From Ardenticatenaceae bacterium (GTDB lineage Bacteria; Chloroflexota; Anaerolineae; Promineifilales; Promineifilaceae): a stretch of 64,000 bases of DNA. Shown one piece after another: positions 9,112-19,197 of this stretch. How positions within the stretch are numbered: the first letter of the stretch is position 1; every line of letters starts with the position of its first letter. Position numbers and translations under genes: made by a program. Under the pieces are notes generated by a model. That model saw only the letters and a list, made by a program, of their open reading frames with translations. It was not told where the DNA came from and made no database searches. The stretch spans positions 1-64,000 of the forward strand of contig JACKBR010000006.1 in the NCBI GenBank assembly GCA_020634495.1, written 5' to 3'.

Positions 9112-9501
9112 ATGATGGGATTTGTTGTGGTGTTGCATGAGGGTCTGTCTAACATGGCCTGGATGTTTTTTTTGGCGATTGGTCTTTGGGGGTTGGTGCG
9201 GGCCATCCGTGGGCAGGCGGTGGATGGCAGCTATTTAGGTGCAGTGGCGATTGGGCAGGGCTTGTTTTTGGTGCAGGCGCTGATCGGGGTGCTTTTGTGG
9301 GTGAACGGCCGTCTCTCTAGTTTGGCTCGTCCAGAAGTACACGTTTTATACGGCGCATTTGTCATCGTCTTTTTACCCTTTATCTATTTCACAGCCCTGC
9401 GCGGCGACGACTCTAACCGGGGGCAGTGGGTGCTGGCCTTTAGCAACCTGTTCCTCTTTGGCGTAGCCCTGCGCCTGATTACCACGGGCTTACTGGGTTA
9501 A
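9112..9501 (+). CDS. small four-helix membrane protein of unknown function
   Basis: A 129-residue protein made almost wholly of four hydrophobic segments (about residues 12-30, 43-63, 77-95 and 105-126) joined by short loops such as RAIRGQAVDGS and TALRGDDSNRG. No catalytic motif is visible. AAGAGG lies a few bases before the tandem ATGATG start, so the start is at 9112 or 9115. It reads away from folC and converges with the 39-residue peptide gene at 9537-9656. No function can be assigned. Confidence 0.75.
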   Translation: MMGFVVVLHEGLSNMAWMFFLAIGLWGLVRAIRGQAVDGSYLGAVAIGQGLFLVQALIGVLLWVNGRLSSLARPEVHVLYGAFVIVFLPFIYFTALRGDDSNRGQWVLAFSNLFLFGVALRLITTGLLG

Positions 9502-9536
9502 TGCTCTGTTGTTGCCCGGCTTGAACTTCTCGGCGA

Positions 9537-9656
9537 CTAGAGTGAGATGCCAAAAAAGAAGATCAGAATGGCTATGGCCCCAACCAGCAGCACCAGGCAG
9601 CCAACGGCCGTAACAGCAACGATCAGCGCGGTATTGTCTCCATCCTTTTTATCCAT
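9537..9656 (-). CDS. 39-residue single-helix membrane peptide
   Basis: A short frame with a strong AGGAGA ribosome binding site 5 bases before its ATG. It encodes MDKKDGDNTA, then a single hydrophobic helix of about 25 residues, ending FFFGISL. It starts 10 bp after the stop codon of the enolase-superfamily gene, so the two are probably co-transcribed. The acidic/lysine N-terminus followed by one helix is typical of small membrane proteins. An ACGGCCGT octamer lies inside it (Thr-Ala-Val). Function unknown. Confidence 0.65.
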   Translation of the reverse strand: MDKKDGDNTALIVAVTAVGCLVLLVGAIAILIFFFGISL

Positions 9657-9665
9657 CACCTTCTC

Positions 9666-10850
9666 CTAAACCGGATGATTGACCATTTCCAGGTGCAGCT
9701 GGTCGCCTTCATACGGGAAACTGGCAAGGACAGTTTCATCTAATTCTACACCCAGGCCAGGCTCTGTTGGTGGAAGAATGTAGCCATCTTGCCATTGCAG
9801 CGGCTTTTTGAGCACCTTCGCGTGAAAATCGCCCCAATCCAGAATGCTTTCCTGGATGAGAAAGTTGGGCGAACAGGTACTGAGCTGAATATCCGCAGCG
9901 GCGGCGATGGGGCCGCAGTAAAGGTGCGGGGCAATCTGGATGTAGTGCGCCTCGGCCATGCTGGCGATCTTTTTGCCCTCCAGCAGCCCGCCCACGCGCC
10001 CCAGGGCCATCTGCCAGATGGCAGCGGAGCGGTGGTGCAGCAGTTGGGCAAATTCGTACTTGGTGGCCAGCCGTTCCCCCGTGGCGATGGGAATGGAGGT
10101 TGCATTCGCAACCTTTGCCATCTCGATGGGATTGTCGGGTGGGGTGGGTTCTTCCAGCCAGAGCGGATCGTATTTTTCCAGCCGTTTGGCCAGGCGAATG
10201 GCGGCGCTGGGGGTCATCTGGCCGTGGGTGCCAAACAGCAGGTCGGCGCGGCTGCCCACCGCTTCACGCAGGGTCTTGACGAAATTTTCGGCGTGATCCA
10301 GCGCTTCTAGCGAGAGCTGGCGGGGGTCGAAGGCTGAATAATAGCTGACGGGGTCGAATTTTACGGCCGTAAATCCCATCTGCACATAGTCCACAGCCCG
10401 TTTTGCCGCTAACTCAGCATCCCGATACACATCCGTTTGGTCGCCGGGCTGGGGATAAATGTAGGTGTACGAGCGCAGCTTTTCATGCACCTTGCCGCCC
10501 AGCAGGGCGTAGGCGGGCTTGTTAACCTCCTTGCCGATGATGTCCCAGCAGGCCATTTCAATGCCGCTGAGGATGCCCAGAATCGAGGTGTCGGGGCGCT
10601 GCGTGTAGCCACTGGAGTAGATGATGCGCCACAGCCGCTCAATTTGGAACGGATCTGCGCCGATGACGTGCCGTTCGCACACATCTTCAATCATTTTGGC
10701 AACGACATGGGGGTGGAAGGGCACGGAGTAGACCTCGCCATAGCCAACCACGCCGCCATCGGTGACGAGCTTGAGAAAAACCCAGTAGCGTCCGCCGAAG
10801 TGGGGTGGCGGCACGCCGACGACGAATGTTTCGACTGATGCGATTTTCAT
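9666..10850 (-). CDS. enolase-superfamily sugar-acid dehydratase (mandelate racemase/galactonate dehydratase type)
   Basis: A 394-residue cytoplasmic enzyme. N-terminal capping domain (MKIASVETFVVGVP, with GVVGYGEVYS) and a C-terminal TIM-like barrel. Metal-ligand and acid/base positions can be traced: FGTHGQMTP, WLEEPTPPDN (Glu), ATGERLAT (Glu) and APHLYCGP (His). The capping loop and the EEP-GER-H pattern fit sugar-acid dehydratases such as D-galactonate or related aldonate dehydratases better than muconate cycloisomerases; the precise sugar acid is not decidable. The AAGGAG site before ATG 10850 is clear. Neighbours are a putative MFS transporter upstream and a small membrane peptide downstream, consistent with a small sugar-acid uptake/catabolism unit. 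Confidence 0.85.
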   Translation of the reverse strand: MKIASVETFVVGVPPPHFGGRYWVFLKLVTDGGVVGYGEVYSVPFHPHVVAKMIEDVCERHVIGADPFQIERLWRIIYSSGYTQRPDTSILGILSGIEMACWDIIGKEVNKPAYALLGGKVHEKLRSYTYIYPQPGDQTDVYRDAELAAKRAVDYVQMGFTAVKFDPVSYYSAFDPRQLSLEALDHAENFVKTLREAVGSRADLLFGTHGQMTPSAAIRLAKRLEKYDPLWLEEPTPPDNPIEMAKVANATSIPIATGERLATKYEFAQLLHHRSAAIWQMALGRVGGLLEGKKIASMAEAHYIQIAPHLYCGPIAAAADIQLSTCSPNFLIQESILDWGDFHAKVLKKPLQWQDGYILPPTEPGLGVELDETVLASFPYEGDQLHLEMVNHPV

Positions 10851-10887
10851 GGAGTGCTCCTTGGTTTTTATCCGCAGATTTCACAGA

Positions 10888-12126
10888 TTACGCAGATTTT
10901 GGATTTTTCTGCAAGGGTGAAAAGTACACCCAGAGGACGGATAGTAACAAACCTGTGCTGGAGATGGCAACGGCCGTTCGCAAGCCAAACCATTCGCCAA
11001 ACAAGCCACCCAGCAGCGCGCCCACCGGCAATGCGCCAAAGCCGATGAACAGCCCAGTGGCATTCACCCGCCCCAGCAGCTCATCCGGGGTGAGCGATTG
11101 GGCCAGGCTGTCGTAGCCGATGTCGTACACAGTGTTGCCAAAACCGCTGAATGTTTGCCCCAACAGCAAAATAGCGCCAGCCAGCCAGGGCGTGCCGAAG
11201 GCAATCGGCCGTGCCAATGCCCCACACCAATCAGCAGGGGAGCCAAGAATCACCATCTTTCCCAGGCCAAACCGCTTGGCGGCGCGTCGGCCCCAGGCAG
11301 CGGCGGCCAGTCCCGCCAGGCTGCCCACGGCAAAAATGACGCCGACAAACGTAGCGGGCAGTCCCAAATGGAGCAGGTACAGAATCATCAGCAAGGCATC
11401 GATCATGCCGCCAAAAAAGCTGCATACTGCTGTTGTTGAGCAGCATGGGGCGCAGTTGGGCATGGTGCCGGATAAATGACAGACCCTGCCGAACTTGCTG
11501 CCAGAAAGACGGCCGTTCCGCCACGGGCTTTGGTGCAGGTTCGTCCATTTTGATGCTGCCCAGCAAAACCGACGACAGCAAAAACGAGGCGGCATCAATC
11601 ACCAGGGCAATCGGCGCGGTGAGCAGTTCGATGAGGGTGGCGGCCAGGGCGGGGCCACTTAGCTCGATGAGCGAGTTGCTGGCGGAGAGCTTGCTGTACC
11701 CTTCCACTAAATTATCGCGGGAAATGAGGCCGGGCAAGAACGCTTCTTCGGCGACGTTAGGCCAGCAGGGTAAGGCAGCCAACCAAAAAGGTGACCAGCA
11801 GCAGGTGGGGCCAGGTGAGCTGCCAAAACAGGAGCGGCCAGCGGCAGCGTGCCAATGAGGATGAGTCTGCCCACGTCGGCGAGGATGAGGAGCGGCCGTT
11901 TGCGCCGCTGATCGACAAACACACCAACCGGCAGGCCAAACAGCAAATACGGCAGCGTTCCGGCCGCGGAGAGCAGCCCCATTTGCCCGGCGGTTGCCTC
12001 CAGCATCACCGCGCCAATGATGGGCAGCGCCAAAAAGGTAATGCCAGAGCCAAAGTCGGAAATAATGTTGGCGCTCCAAAAGCGCAAAAAGTTAGCGTGC
12101 CGCCAGAGTTTAGATGAAGATTTCAT
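10888..12126 (-). pseudogene. MFS transporter, frameshifted
   Basis: The three minus frames together spell one major facilitator (about 410 residues, MFS_3/enterobactin-exporter-like). The N-terminal frame begins MKSSSKLWRHANFLRFWSAN and runs through FGLPVGVFVDQRRKRPLL; a short segment follows in a second frame (about 11765-11830); the third begins NVAEEAFLPGLISRDN; the C-terminal half restarts at GGMIDALLMILYL. One break is at an A6 run (11413-11418); removing one base gives MQLFGGMIDALLM, a smooth join. So either recent decay or consensus indels. The last residues (LQKNPKSA) are encoded by a cagatt micro-repeat (about 10870-10905). Confidence 0.75.
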
Positions 12127-12199
12127 GGAAATTGAGCGTTGTTGAACAATAAGGCGATGAATTGTAGCGGTTTAGTCTTGTTTTGCCTTGCTTAATTTT

Positions 12200-12230
12200 G
12201 GTTGTCATGCTGAACGAAGTGAAGCATCCC
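12200..12230. repeat. interspersed 'gtcatgctgaacgaagtgaagcatc' type repeat
   Basis: The motif gtcatgctgaacgaagtgaa followed by gcatc resembles a short extragenic repeat seen in many bacterial genomes (variants of gtcatcctgagcgaag). It lies in the gap between menE and the MFS gene. Only one copy is present in this window, so the assignment rests on recall of the family. Confidence 0.45.
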
Positions 12231-12310
12231 TGCGGCGGTGCTTCCAGCGTGAACATGGAATTTATAGCGAGGTTGGTTTGAAGGAATTTGTACGGCCGTT
12301 TGCGCCTCAA

Positions 12311-13891
12311 CTACCCGGTAAACTTACTTTGCAGATGTTCCGTCACCTGCTTACGGCCGATTTTCCCCGAAGCAGTTAAAGGTAACTGCTCAACCAATTC
12401 AATCTGCCGGGGGATTTTGTAGCCAGCGAGATGCTCACGGCAAAAGGTGATAAGTTCTTGCTCGGAGATAGTGGCGTCTGGCGTGATTTGCACCATGGCC
12501 ACCACCCGCTGCCCCCATTCCGCATCGGGGATGCCCACGACGCACGCTTCAACCACCTGCGGATGCTGGCGCAGCGCGGCTTCCACTTCCGCCGGATAGA
12601 CGTTCTCGCCACCGGACACAATCAAATCGCTGCGCCGCTGCACAATCCAGAGGTCGCCATCGGCATCCAGGTAGCCTAAATCACCTGTGGTGATTGTTGC
12701 AGGTTGCAGGTTGCAGGTTGCAGGTTGGGTTTTGCTTGCCACTTGCCACTTGCCACTTGCCACATCTTCAAAATAGCCCGCCATCACCGTTGGCCCTGTC
12801 ACCACAATTTCACCGATTTCGCCAGACGGCCGTTCCTCCCCATCCTCGCCCACAATTTTCACGCTGGTAAACATGAGCGGCTTGCCCACGCTGCCTGGCT
12901 TGCGGGCGGCGTCGGCGGGCAGCATGGTGGCCACCTGGGAAGCGGCTTCGGTGAGGCCGTAGGTGGGGGCCACGAGTGGCAATTGTGAATTGTGAATTGT
13001 GAATTGTGAATTATTAATGACTTCGCCACTGATTACTGAATACTGATTACCGATTACCGACTTGCGAGGCAAAGCGTTGGCTTGCGCTACCAACTCTGGC
13101 GTGGCCGCCGCCCCACCGAGCAGGATGAGACGCAGGCTGACGGGCCAGTGGGTGCGAGATTGCAGCAGACGGTGCAGCATGGTGGGCACCAGGGAGATGA
13201 GGCTGATGGGATTGCTGTCCAGGTCGTGGTTGATGGTGGCTAAATCGAAGCGGGGATGGAGGGAAACGGCCGTGCCGTACAAAGCGCTGCGGAACAACAC
13301 CGCCAGCCCACCCACGTGGTACAGCGGCAGCACGCTCAGCCAGATGTCGTTGGGGTCAAGCCCCAGCCGGTAAGCCGAGGCGTTGGCGCTCCAAAAGTGG
13401 TTGGCAAAAGTGAGCAGCACGCCTTTGGGCTTGCCGGATGTGCCGGAGGTGAAAACCACGGCTTGGTAATTGTGAATGGTGAATGGTGAATGGTGAATGG
13501 TGAATGGTGGCTTCGGGGTGAGCCAGGTTTTATTTACAACTAATTGTTCACAATTCTCAATTAATAATTCTGGGTCGATTTTATCGACCAGCAGCCATTT
13601 TGCCCCGACGTGTTCCACCTGCCAGCGCAGCTCTGCGGGGGTGAGGCGGGTGTTGAGCGGCACTAAGATTGCGCCGAGGCGGGCCAGGGCGTGTACCAGG
13701 CAGACGTAAGGCAGGCTGTTGGGCAGCAGCACGGCGACAAAGTCGCCAGCCTGCACGCCCTCTTGCAGCAGCCGGGCGCAAGTGGCGTTGACCATCTGGT
13801 TAAGCTCGCTGTAGGGCCAGCGCTGCTCGCCGATGATGAGCGCCAGTTTATCTGGTGTGGCTTGCGCCCGGCTGTCTAACCAATCTTGCAT
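12311..13891 (-). CDS. menE: o-succinylbenzoate-CoA ligase, with in-frame repeat insertions
   Basis: Acyl-adenylate-forming enzyme (526 residues) that activates o-succinylbenzoate in menaquinone synthesis. ANL motifs: FTSGTSGKPKGVLLT (P-loop A3), APTYGLTEAASQ (A5), TGDLGYLDADGDLWIVQRRSDLIVSGGENVYPAEVE (A7-A8), and the catalytic lysine in TASGKIGRKQV near the C-terminus. Length exceeds the usual 450-490 because three micro-repeat blocks read through in frame: PFTIHHSPFTIHN (about 13465-13512), SVIGNQYSVISGEVINNSQF (about 12980-13060), and GKWQVASKTQPATCNLQPAT (about 12700-12770). They fall between conserved motifs, so activity may be kept. It is the last men gene in the minus-strand block. Confidence 0.88.
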   Translation of the reverse strand: MQDWLDSRAQATPDKLALIIGEQRWPYSELNQMVNATCARLLQEGVQAGDFVAVLLPNSLPYVCLVHALARLGAILVPLNTRLTPAELRWQVEHVGAKWLLVDKIDPELLIENCEQLVVNKTWLTPKPPFTIHHSPFTIHNYQAVVFTSGTSGKPKGVLLTFANHFWSANASAYRLGLDPNDIWLSVLPLYHVGGLAVLFRSALYGTAVSLHPRFDLATINHDLDSNPISLISLVPTMLHRLLQSRTHWPVSLRLILLGGAAATPELVAQANALPRKSVIGNQYSVISGEVINNSQFTIHNSQLPLVAPTYGLTEAASQVATMLPADAARKPGSVGKPLMFTSVKIVGEDGEERPSGEIGEIVVTGPTVMAGYFEDVASGKWQVASKTQPATCNLQPATITTGDLGYLDADGDLWIVQRRSDLIVSGGENVYPAEVEAALRQHPQVVEACVVGIPDAEWGQRVVAMVQITPDATISEQELITFCREHLAGYKIPRQIELVEQLPLTASGKIGRKQVTEHLQSKFTG

Positions 13892-13897
13892 GATTTA

Positions 13898-15283
13898 TTA
13901 GAGACTGGAGATTGGATCAATCTCTAAATTCTGGTCTTCAATTGCCTGGTTTACGGCCGTTTCCCGGCGGCGGTAGCGAATGACGGTTGGGGTGGGCCGG
14001 TTGGCACCCAGGCCACGCAAAATTTCGGTGTTTTGGGTGACCAGCTCTAGTTCAAATTGGCGCAGCATGAGCGCGGTGATGATGGTCATTTCATTGTTGG
14101 CGAAGTTCATGCCGGTGCATTTGTGCATTCCGCCACCAAAACCGATCAGGTTAAAACGGTGCTGCTTGTCCTCGGCGCGGTCTGGGGCAAAGCGCAGCGG
14201 ATCAAACCGCTCTGGCTGCTCGAACTGTTCCGGCAGCTTGTGCCCAATTTCTTGGGCCACTTGCACCAGCCAGCCTGCGGGGATGAGGTAATCGCCAAAC
14301 TCGATATCTTCTTTGACTACGCGCATGAGCATGTCGGCAGACGGCCGTAATCGTTCCACCTCGCGCACGGCCCAGGCAATGTGGTCTAGCTGCACCATGC
14401 GCTTGGGGGTGATGTGCTCACCTGCCGGAGCGACGGCGTCAATTTCATTCAGCACTTTTTGCCTGTAGTCTGGGTGCTGCAACAAAAAGATGAGCGTCCA
14501 GGCGGCCTGCCCGGCGGTGGTTTCGTGCCCGGCAAACATGAGGGCCATCAGCAGGTTGCGCACCATTTCTTCATCTACCGGCTTGCCATCTTCGCCTGCT
14601 TTGTTGATGATGTCTTGCAGGAAATCGTTGTATTGGTCTGGGTTGGCGCGCCGCTCGGCGATGATGGGGCCTAAAATTTCGGTCATACGCGCCTTGGCTT
14701 TGTCGCGCTTTTTGAATTTGGGCAGGGGCAGGTTGGGCGGCAGCAGCGGATCAAGCGCTTTGCCCACGTCGGTGTACAGATCCCAGAATTCGCGGCCAAC
14801 GGCGCGGTTCACTTCTTTGCCCAGGAAGCAGTCCCCGGCCACTTCTTGCACCAGGGTGCCGATTTCGCTGACCAGTTCAATTTCGCCGCTGTCGCCCAGG
14901 CCGTCCAGCCATTCCTGCACGACTTCTTGCATGATGTCCACATAGAGCAGCATCTTGTCTCGTTTGAACAGTTCCTGGACCAACGGCCGTTGCTCCAGGT
15001 ATTTGTCGTGTGGGGCCAGGAACAGCGCTTCGCCAAACATCGCCTGCAAAAATTTGTACGGCTCTTGGATGCTTAGACGGCCGTCTGTTTCCATGAAAAA
15101 TTGCTTTTGGTGCTCTGGGCCAATGACGACGGCCACGTTTTGGTTGGCCAGCTTAAGGCCAAAGACGGGGCCGTGCTCGGCAAAGCCGCGCTGCATGAGT
15201 TGGGTGCGATTGCGTTGAAACTCTACGGCGTGGCCCAAAATGGGCAGCGCGCCAGAGGTGAGCGGTGGTGCTTGTTGTGTCAT
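13898..15283 (-). CDS. cytochrome P450 (CYP51-like)
   Basis: A soluble haem-thiolate monooxygenase, 461 residues. I-helix oxygen-binding motif MFAGHETTAGQ, K-helix EVERLRP (ExxR), and haem loop FGGGMHKCTG with the axial cysteine at about residue 389. The AGHETTAG helix and the overall organisation resemble bacterial CYP51 and relatives; substrate unknown. The ATG at 15283 has AGGAAG nine bases upstream and is preferred over a longer frame opening at 15337. The C-terminal 15 residues (AIEDQNLEIDPISSL) derive from a ggagattgg-type micro-repeat. It lies between menD and menE, 7 bp from menE, so it is probably co-transcribed. Confidence 0.9.
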   Translation of the reverse strand: MTQQAPPLTSGALPILGHAVEFQRNRTQLMQRGFAEHGPVFGLKLANQNVAVVIGPEHQKQFFMETDGRLSIQEPYKFLQAMFGEALFLAPHDKYLEQRPLVQELFKRDKMLLYVDIMQEVVQEWLDGLGDSGEIELVSEIGTLVQEVAGDCFLGKEVNRAVGREFWDLYTDVGKALDPLLPPNLPLPKFKKRDKAKARMTEILGPIIAERRANPDQYNDFLQDIINKAGEDGKPVDEEMVRNLLMALMFAGHETTAGQAAWTLIFLLQHPDYRQKVLNEIDAVAPAGEHITPKRMVQLDHIAWAVREVERLRPSADMLMRVVKEDIEFGDYLIPAGWLVQVAQEIGHKLPEQFEQPERFDPLRFAPDRAEDKQHRFNLIGFGGGMHKCTGMNFANNEMTIITALMLRQFELELVTQNTEILRGLGANRPTPTVIRYRRRETAVNQAIEDQNLEIDPISSL

Positions 15284-15392
15284 GTTTTTTAACTTCCTTT
15301 GGCGAGTCTTGGGGACTCTCCCCTGATTGTTTTTCACATTTTACCAGCAGATTTGATTTGTTTATGGGTTGATCTGCTATTTCTAATTTTAC

Positions 15393-17169
15393 TTAGGGCC
15401 GCAAACTGAGATTGATTTTGCGTCTTATTTGTTCATCCTTGGCTCCGTCGGTGATCAGTTCGATCAGGCGGGGGGCAGGGGAAGATACGGCCGTTTCTAC
15501 CGCAGTTACAAATGCCTCCCGACTTTCTACAAAAATAATCCAGCTCAAACATGGCGGCGGCGTGGGCAAACGTACGGCCGTGCGGCGTCAGGAAGCGGTC
15601 GGTGAAGGGCGGCTCGTGCTGGCTAATGGGCAGCCGCCGGAAGATGCCGCCGCCGTTGTTGTTGATGACGATGAGGGTGGCGTTGGGCGTCTGGCGGGCC
15701 AGCAGCAGGCTGTTTAGATCGTGCAGCGCGGTGACGTCGCCCACAACGATGAAGGTGGGGCGTTTGGTGGCGGTGGCGACGCCCAGCCCGGTGGCGATGT
15801 TGCCATCGATGCCAGACGCGCCCCGGTTGCCAAAGATGTGCAGGGTTTTGCTTTGGGTACGGCCGTATTGGTCCAAATGCCGTATAGGCAGGCTGTTGCC
15901 TATCAGCAGATTGGCGTTTTCTGGCAGATGGGCCAGCAGCGTGGCAACCGCCGCGCCATCAAACCATTGTTTTTTCAGTTGGGCTTCAGCGCCGCCCAGC
16001 AGGTGGTTTCGGTGTTTTGGATGGTTTGCTGCCAGGTAGGATCGGGTTGGTGATTGGTGAGGCGGGCGGTGACTGATTGGCAAACGGCCGTTTCGTTCAA
16101 CTGCAAAAAGTGGGTGGTGCGATGGCTGTCGTCGGCCCAAACGCCGTTTTCGCGGATGTGGAGTCTGACGACTGGGTTGATTTTGTCCAGGTAGGTGTTG
16201 AGCCATTTGCTGGTGGGCACCGCGCCAAAACGCACAATGATTTCCGGCTCTGGCCAGCCTGGATCGTTTTGCAAAAATGTCTCGTAGCCGCTAATAAGAA
16301 ATTTATCCGCAGATTTCGCAGATTTCGCAGATTCTTTATCTTCTTCAAAATCTCCGCGTTCTCCGCGCTCTCTGCGGTTAAAAAATCGCACACCAGACAG
16401 CGGATCGACCAGCAGCGGGTAGCCGGTTTGCTGGGCCAGGGCGGTCACCACTGCTGGGAAGTCGCCGCCGGGGCAGCGCGGCCCGCAGATGATGAGGCCG
16501 TGGGGGTGTTGGGTGAAAACGGCCGTTAGCCAATCAATCTGCTCAGGGGTGGGCAGGAGCGTGCCGGAGGAATAATTAATTGTGAATTGTGAATTGTGAA
16601 TTCAAATGACTTTTTCTACTTTTCTCCGCCGTTCCAAAGCGGTTTACGAAAGGGAAAATTGACATGCACTGGCCCTTTGCGAATCCCATTGGCGGTGGCG
16701 TAGGCGCGAACGGCCGTTGTCTGCACATGTCGCAAAGCCGCGTCTGGCGGATCGGCTTTCGGCAGTGGCATGTCAACGAACCACAGCACCTGGTCGCCAA
16801 AAATCTTCACCTGGTCGATGGTCTGGTTGGCTCCGCTGTGGCGCAGCTCGTGGGGGCGGTCGCCCGTGAGGATGAGCAGGGGCACCTGGCTCATCTGGGC
16901 GCTTCGACGATGGCGGGGAGGTAGTTGGCAACGGCCGTACCCGACGTACACACCAGCGCCACCGGCTTGTCGCTGGCCAGCGCCATCCCCAGCGCGTAAA
17001 AACCCGCGCCGCGCTCATCAATGTGCAAAAACGTCTCAATTTGCGGATGTGCCTCAAACGCCAGCGTCAATGGCGTTGATCGCGAGCCAGGGGAAATAAC
17101 GACAGACTCTAGACCAGCTTCTGCCAGACTGTTAACAAATAATTGTGACCAATGGATATTTGGATTCAT
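15393..17169 (-). pseudogene. menD: SEPHCHC synthase MenD, frameshifted
   Basis: Thiamin-diphosphate enzyme of menaquinone synthesis joining isochorismate and 2-oxoglutarate. The start [19 protein letters not shown] is followed by the MenD signature [14 protein letters not shown]. Further frames give SQVPLLILTGDRPHELRHSGANQTIDQ, a central domain, and the ThDP-binding C-terminus FIVVGDVTALHDLNSLLLAR with VINNNGGGIF. At least three frame changes (about 16900, 16000-16030 and 15530) break it. A block of about 29 residues encoded by cgcagattt/ctccgcg micro-repeats (about 16300-16395) sits in frame after the PLSGVR segment. Either a decayed gene or indel errors; the family call itself is firm. Confidence 0.85.
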
Positions 17170-17193
17170 GAAATTTTTCTTTTCCAAATGCTT

Positions 17194-17739
17194 TTACGTG
17201 GTTTTATCAAATGTTTCGTGGCCACTGCCCATTTGATTTTGTAGATAGCTATCAATTGCCGAGGTTTCAAACCGAAAGTTGAAGAACATCATGGGGATCA
17301 CAAAAACAAGCCCAATCCCAGTCAAAATAAAAGGAATCAACAACAAGTGCATAAAAAATGAAGCTCTGTATTCTAAGATTGGAACTGGCTGGGCTAAATT
17401 GACATACCCAACGTATGGCCAACTTGTTCCCCATCTTGGTTTGCGAAATTGAATCAGTCTTTCATTTTCTCTGGCAAGGATAAATCCAACAATGTTTTCA
17501 ACGAACGATAGAAATTGCTGCTTTCTTTTAGTAAAGATGTCTTTATCCATTTTTTGCAGAAATTCTAGCTCCTGGCTTGTTAGAGTTCGACTATAAAGTT
17601 TGACTCCTCGTTTTAATCTGTTGCCAGTTCGCCTAAGGAGCAGAAAGGTTTGAATGACACCCAAAAAGAAGAATGGAAATGCGGCGAAAAAAGAAATCAT
17701 GAAGACTCGCCACCAGTAAAATTCAAGAGTTTCCCACAT
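17194..17739 (-). CDS. AT-rich two-helix membrane protein, unknown
   Basis: A 181-residue protein with an N-terminal transmembrane helix (about residues 8-35), a charged cytoplasmic middle (many Lys/Arg/Glu) and a second helix pair near 130-155 (LLLIPFILTGIGLVFVIPM). No family recognised. Base composition is clearly more AT-rich than the men genes on both sides, and it has no ACGGCCGT octamer. It is wedged between menF and menD, so it looks like an insertion into the men operon. Function unknown. Confidence 0.7.
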   Translation of the reverse strand: MWETLEFYWWRVFMISFFAAFPFFFLGVIQTFLLLRRTGNRLKRGVKLYSRTLTSQELEFLQKMDKDIFTKRKQQFLSFVENIVGFILARENERLIQFRKPRWGTSWPYVGYVNLAQPVPILEYRASFFMHLLLIPFILTGIGLVFVIPMMFFNFRFETSAIDSYLQNQMGSGHETFDKTT

Positions 17740-17768
17740 AGCTGAAATCCTTTGGAATCGTTAAATCC

Positions 17769-19197
17769 CTAATCTCCAATCTCCAGTCTCAATGCTTGCA
17801 ACATCGGCCGGAACTTCAGCGCGGTTTCGTCCCACTCGGCTTGCGGGTCGGAGTCGGCGACGATGCCTGCGCCGGAATAGAGCCAGACGCGGCGATCTTG
17901 GGTGATGGCGGAGCGGATGGCGACGCTGAATGCGCCGTCGAGGTTGCGGTCTAGCCAGCCGACGGGTGCGCCGTACCAACCGCGCGGCACCGGCTCCGCC
18001 TGGCTGATGAAGGGCATGGCCAGCTCGCGCGGCTGGCCGCCCAGCGCCGGGGTGGGGTGCAGGTTTTGCAGGATGGGCAGGACGCCATCGGCCTGTTTGA
18101 GCGTGGCCTGAATTGGGGTGAATAAGTGCTGGATGTAGCCCAGCTGGAGGATGTCGGGCTGATCCGGAATGGTTAATTCGTTGGTCAAAGGTTCCAGCCG
18201 TCGGCGGATGGATTGGACGACGAGGGCGTGTTCATGCTGATTTTTGGCGGAGTTGAGCAGTTCTTGAGCCAGCGCTTCATCTTCGGCTGGCGTTTTGCCA
18301 CGACCAATCGATCCGGCCAGGCCCATTGTGTGCAGGGAACGGCCGTTCACCTCCACAATCAGCTCTGGCGTGGCTCCATAAAAAGCATGAAACGGCCGTG
18401 GCTCAAACAAAAAGCGATAGCAGTCTGGGTAGGTGGCATTCAGATAAGCCAACGCCCCATCCACATCCACCTTTTTGCGCATAGCGAATCTCGCAAACGC
18501 GGGAAAGCACAGCCTTATTTAGCGGGCCGTTTTTCATTGTTTGCGTCGCATGGGTTATCATTGCTGCCCAATCGTCGTAGGACATGGGGTAGTTGAGGTG
18601 AAGGGGTGACCGGGTGACCGGGTGACCGGGTGACAAGGTGACTGGGTTTTGTAGCAATGTCAGGCGGGTTTGGAGGGCGGCTTGGAGTTCGGGCAGGAGG
18701 GTTTCGGGGGATTCGTCTGGTGGGAGGATGGCGTTTAGCGTGAGCCAGCTTTCGTCATTTTGCTGGGTGAGCTGGTAGTGGGGCAGGATGAATTGGGCCG
18801 GGTAGTGGATCGACCAGGTATTGTCCGGCGTAAAATCGTCGATGAATGAGAAGCCGCCAAAAAGGCGCGGCCCGGCCAACGGCCGTTCCCCATCACGAAT
18901 CATTGCGTTGGCAAACAGTTCACTGGCCTGCTGCTGAATCTGGCTAAAGCGGTCTGCTCCCCAGGCAAATAAATTGGCGGCAATGCCAAACCCGGCCAGC
19001 GTCAGCCCGCCATTGGCCGCTGACCAAAAGAAGCGTTCCTGACCAAGGGCATGTTGCAAGAAAACGGCCGTATCCACCCCCGGCGCTGGGATTGAGACTG
19101 AAAGAAGACGGCCGTTTTGTGGAGACTGGAGCTTGGAGATTGGTGATTCTTCGCCTTCCAATCTCCAATCTCTAATCTCTAATCTCTTGCTTTTCAA
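17769..19197 (-). pseudogene. menF: isochorismate synthase MenF, one frameshift
   Basis: Chorismate-utilising enzyme converting chorismate to isochorismate. The N-terminal frame (to about 18480) ends LNKAVLSRVCEIRYAQK; the C-terminal frame continues KVDVDGALAYL and contains the conserved MGLAGSIGRGKTP, QHLFTPI, LHPTPALGGQPRELA and VGWLDRNLDGAFSVAIRSA blocks. The break is at a T5 run (18472-18476); removing one base joins the frames seamlessly. A tandem gtgaccgg repeat (about 18600-18640) encodes SPGHPVTRSP in frame, and the first 30 codons overlap a ggagattgg micro-repeat, so the true start is unclear. Its 5' end overlaps the 3' end of the TetR gene. Confidence 0.87.
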
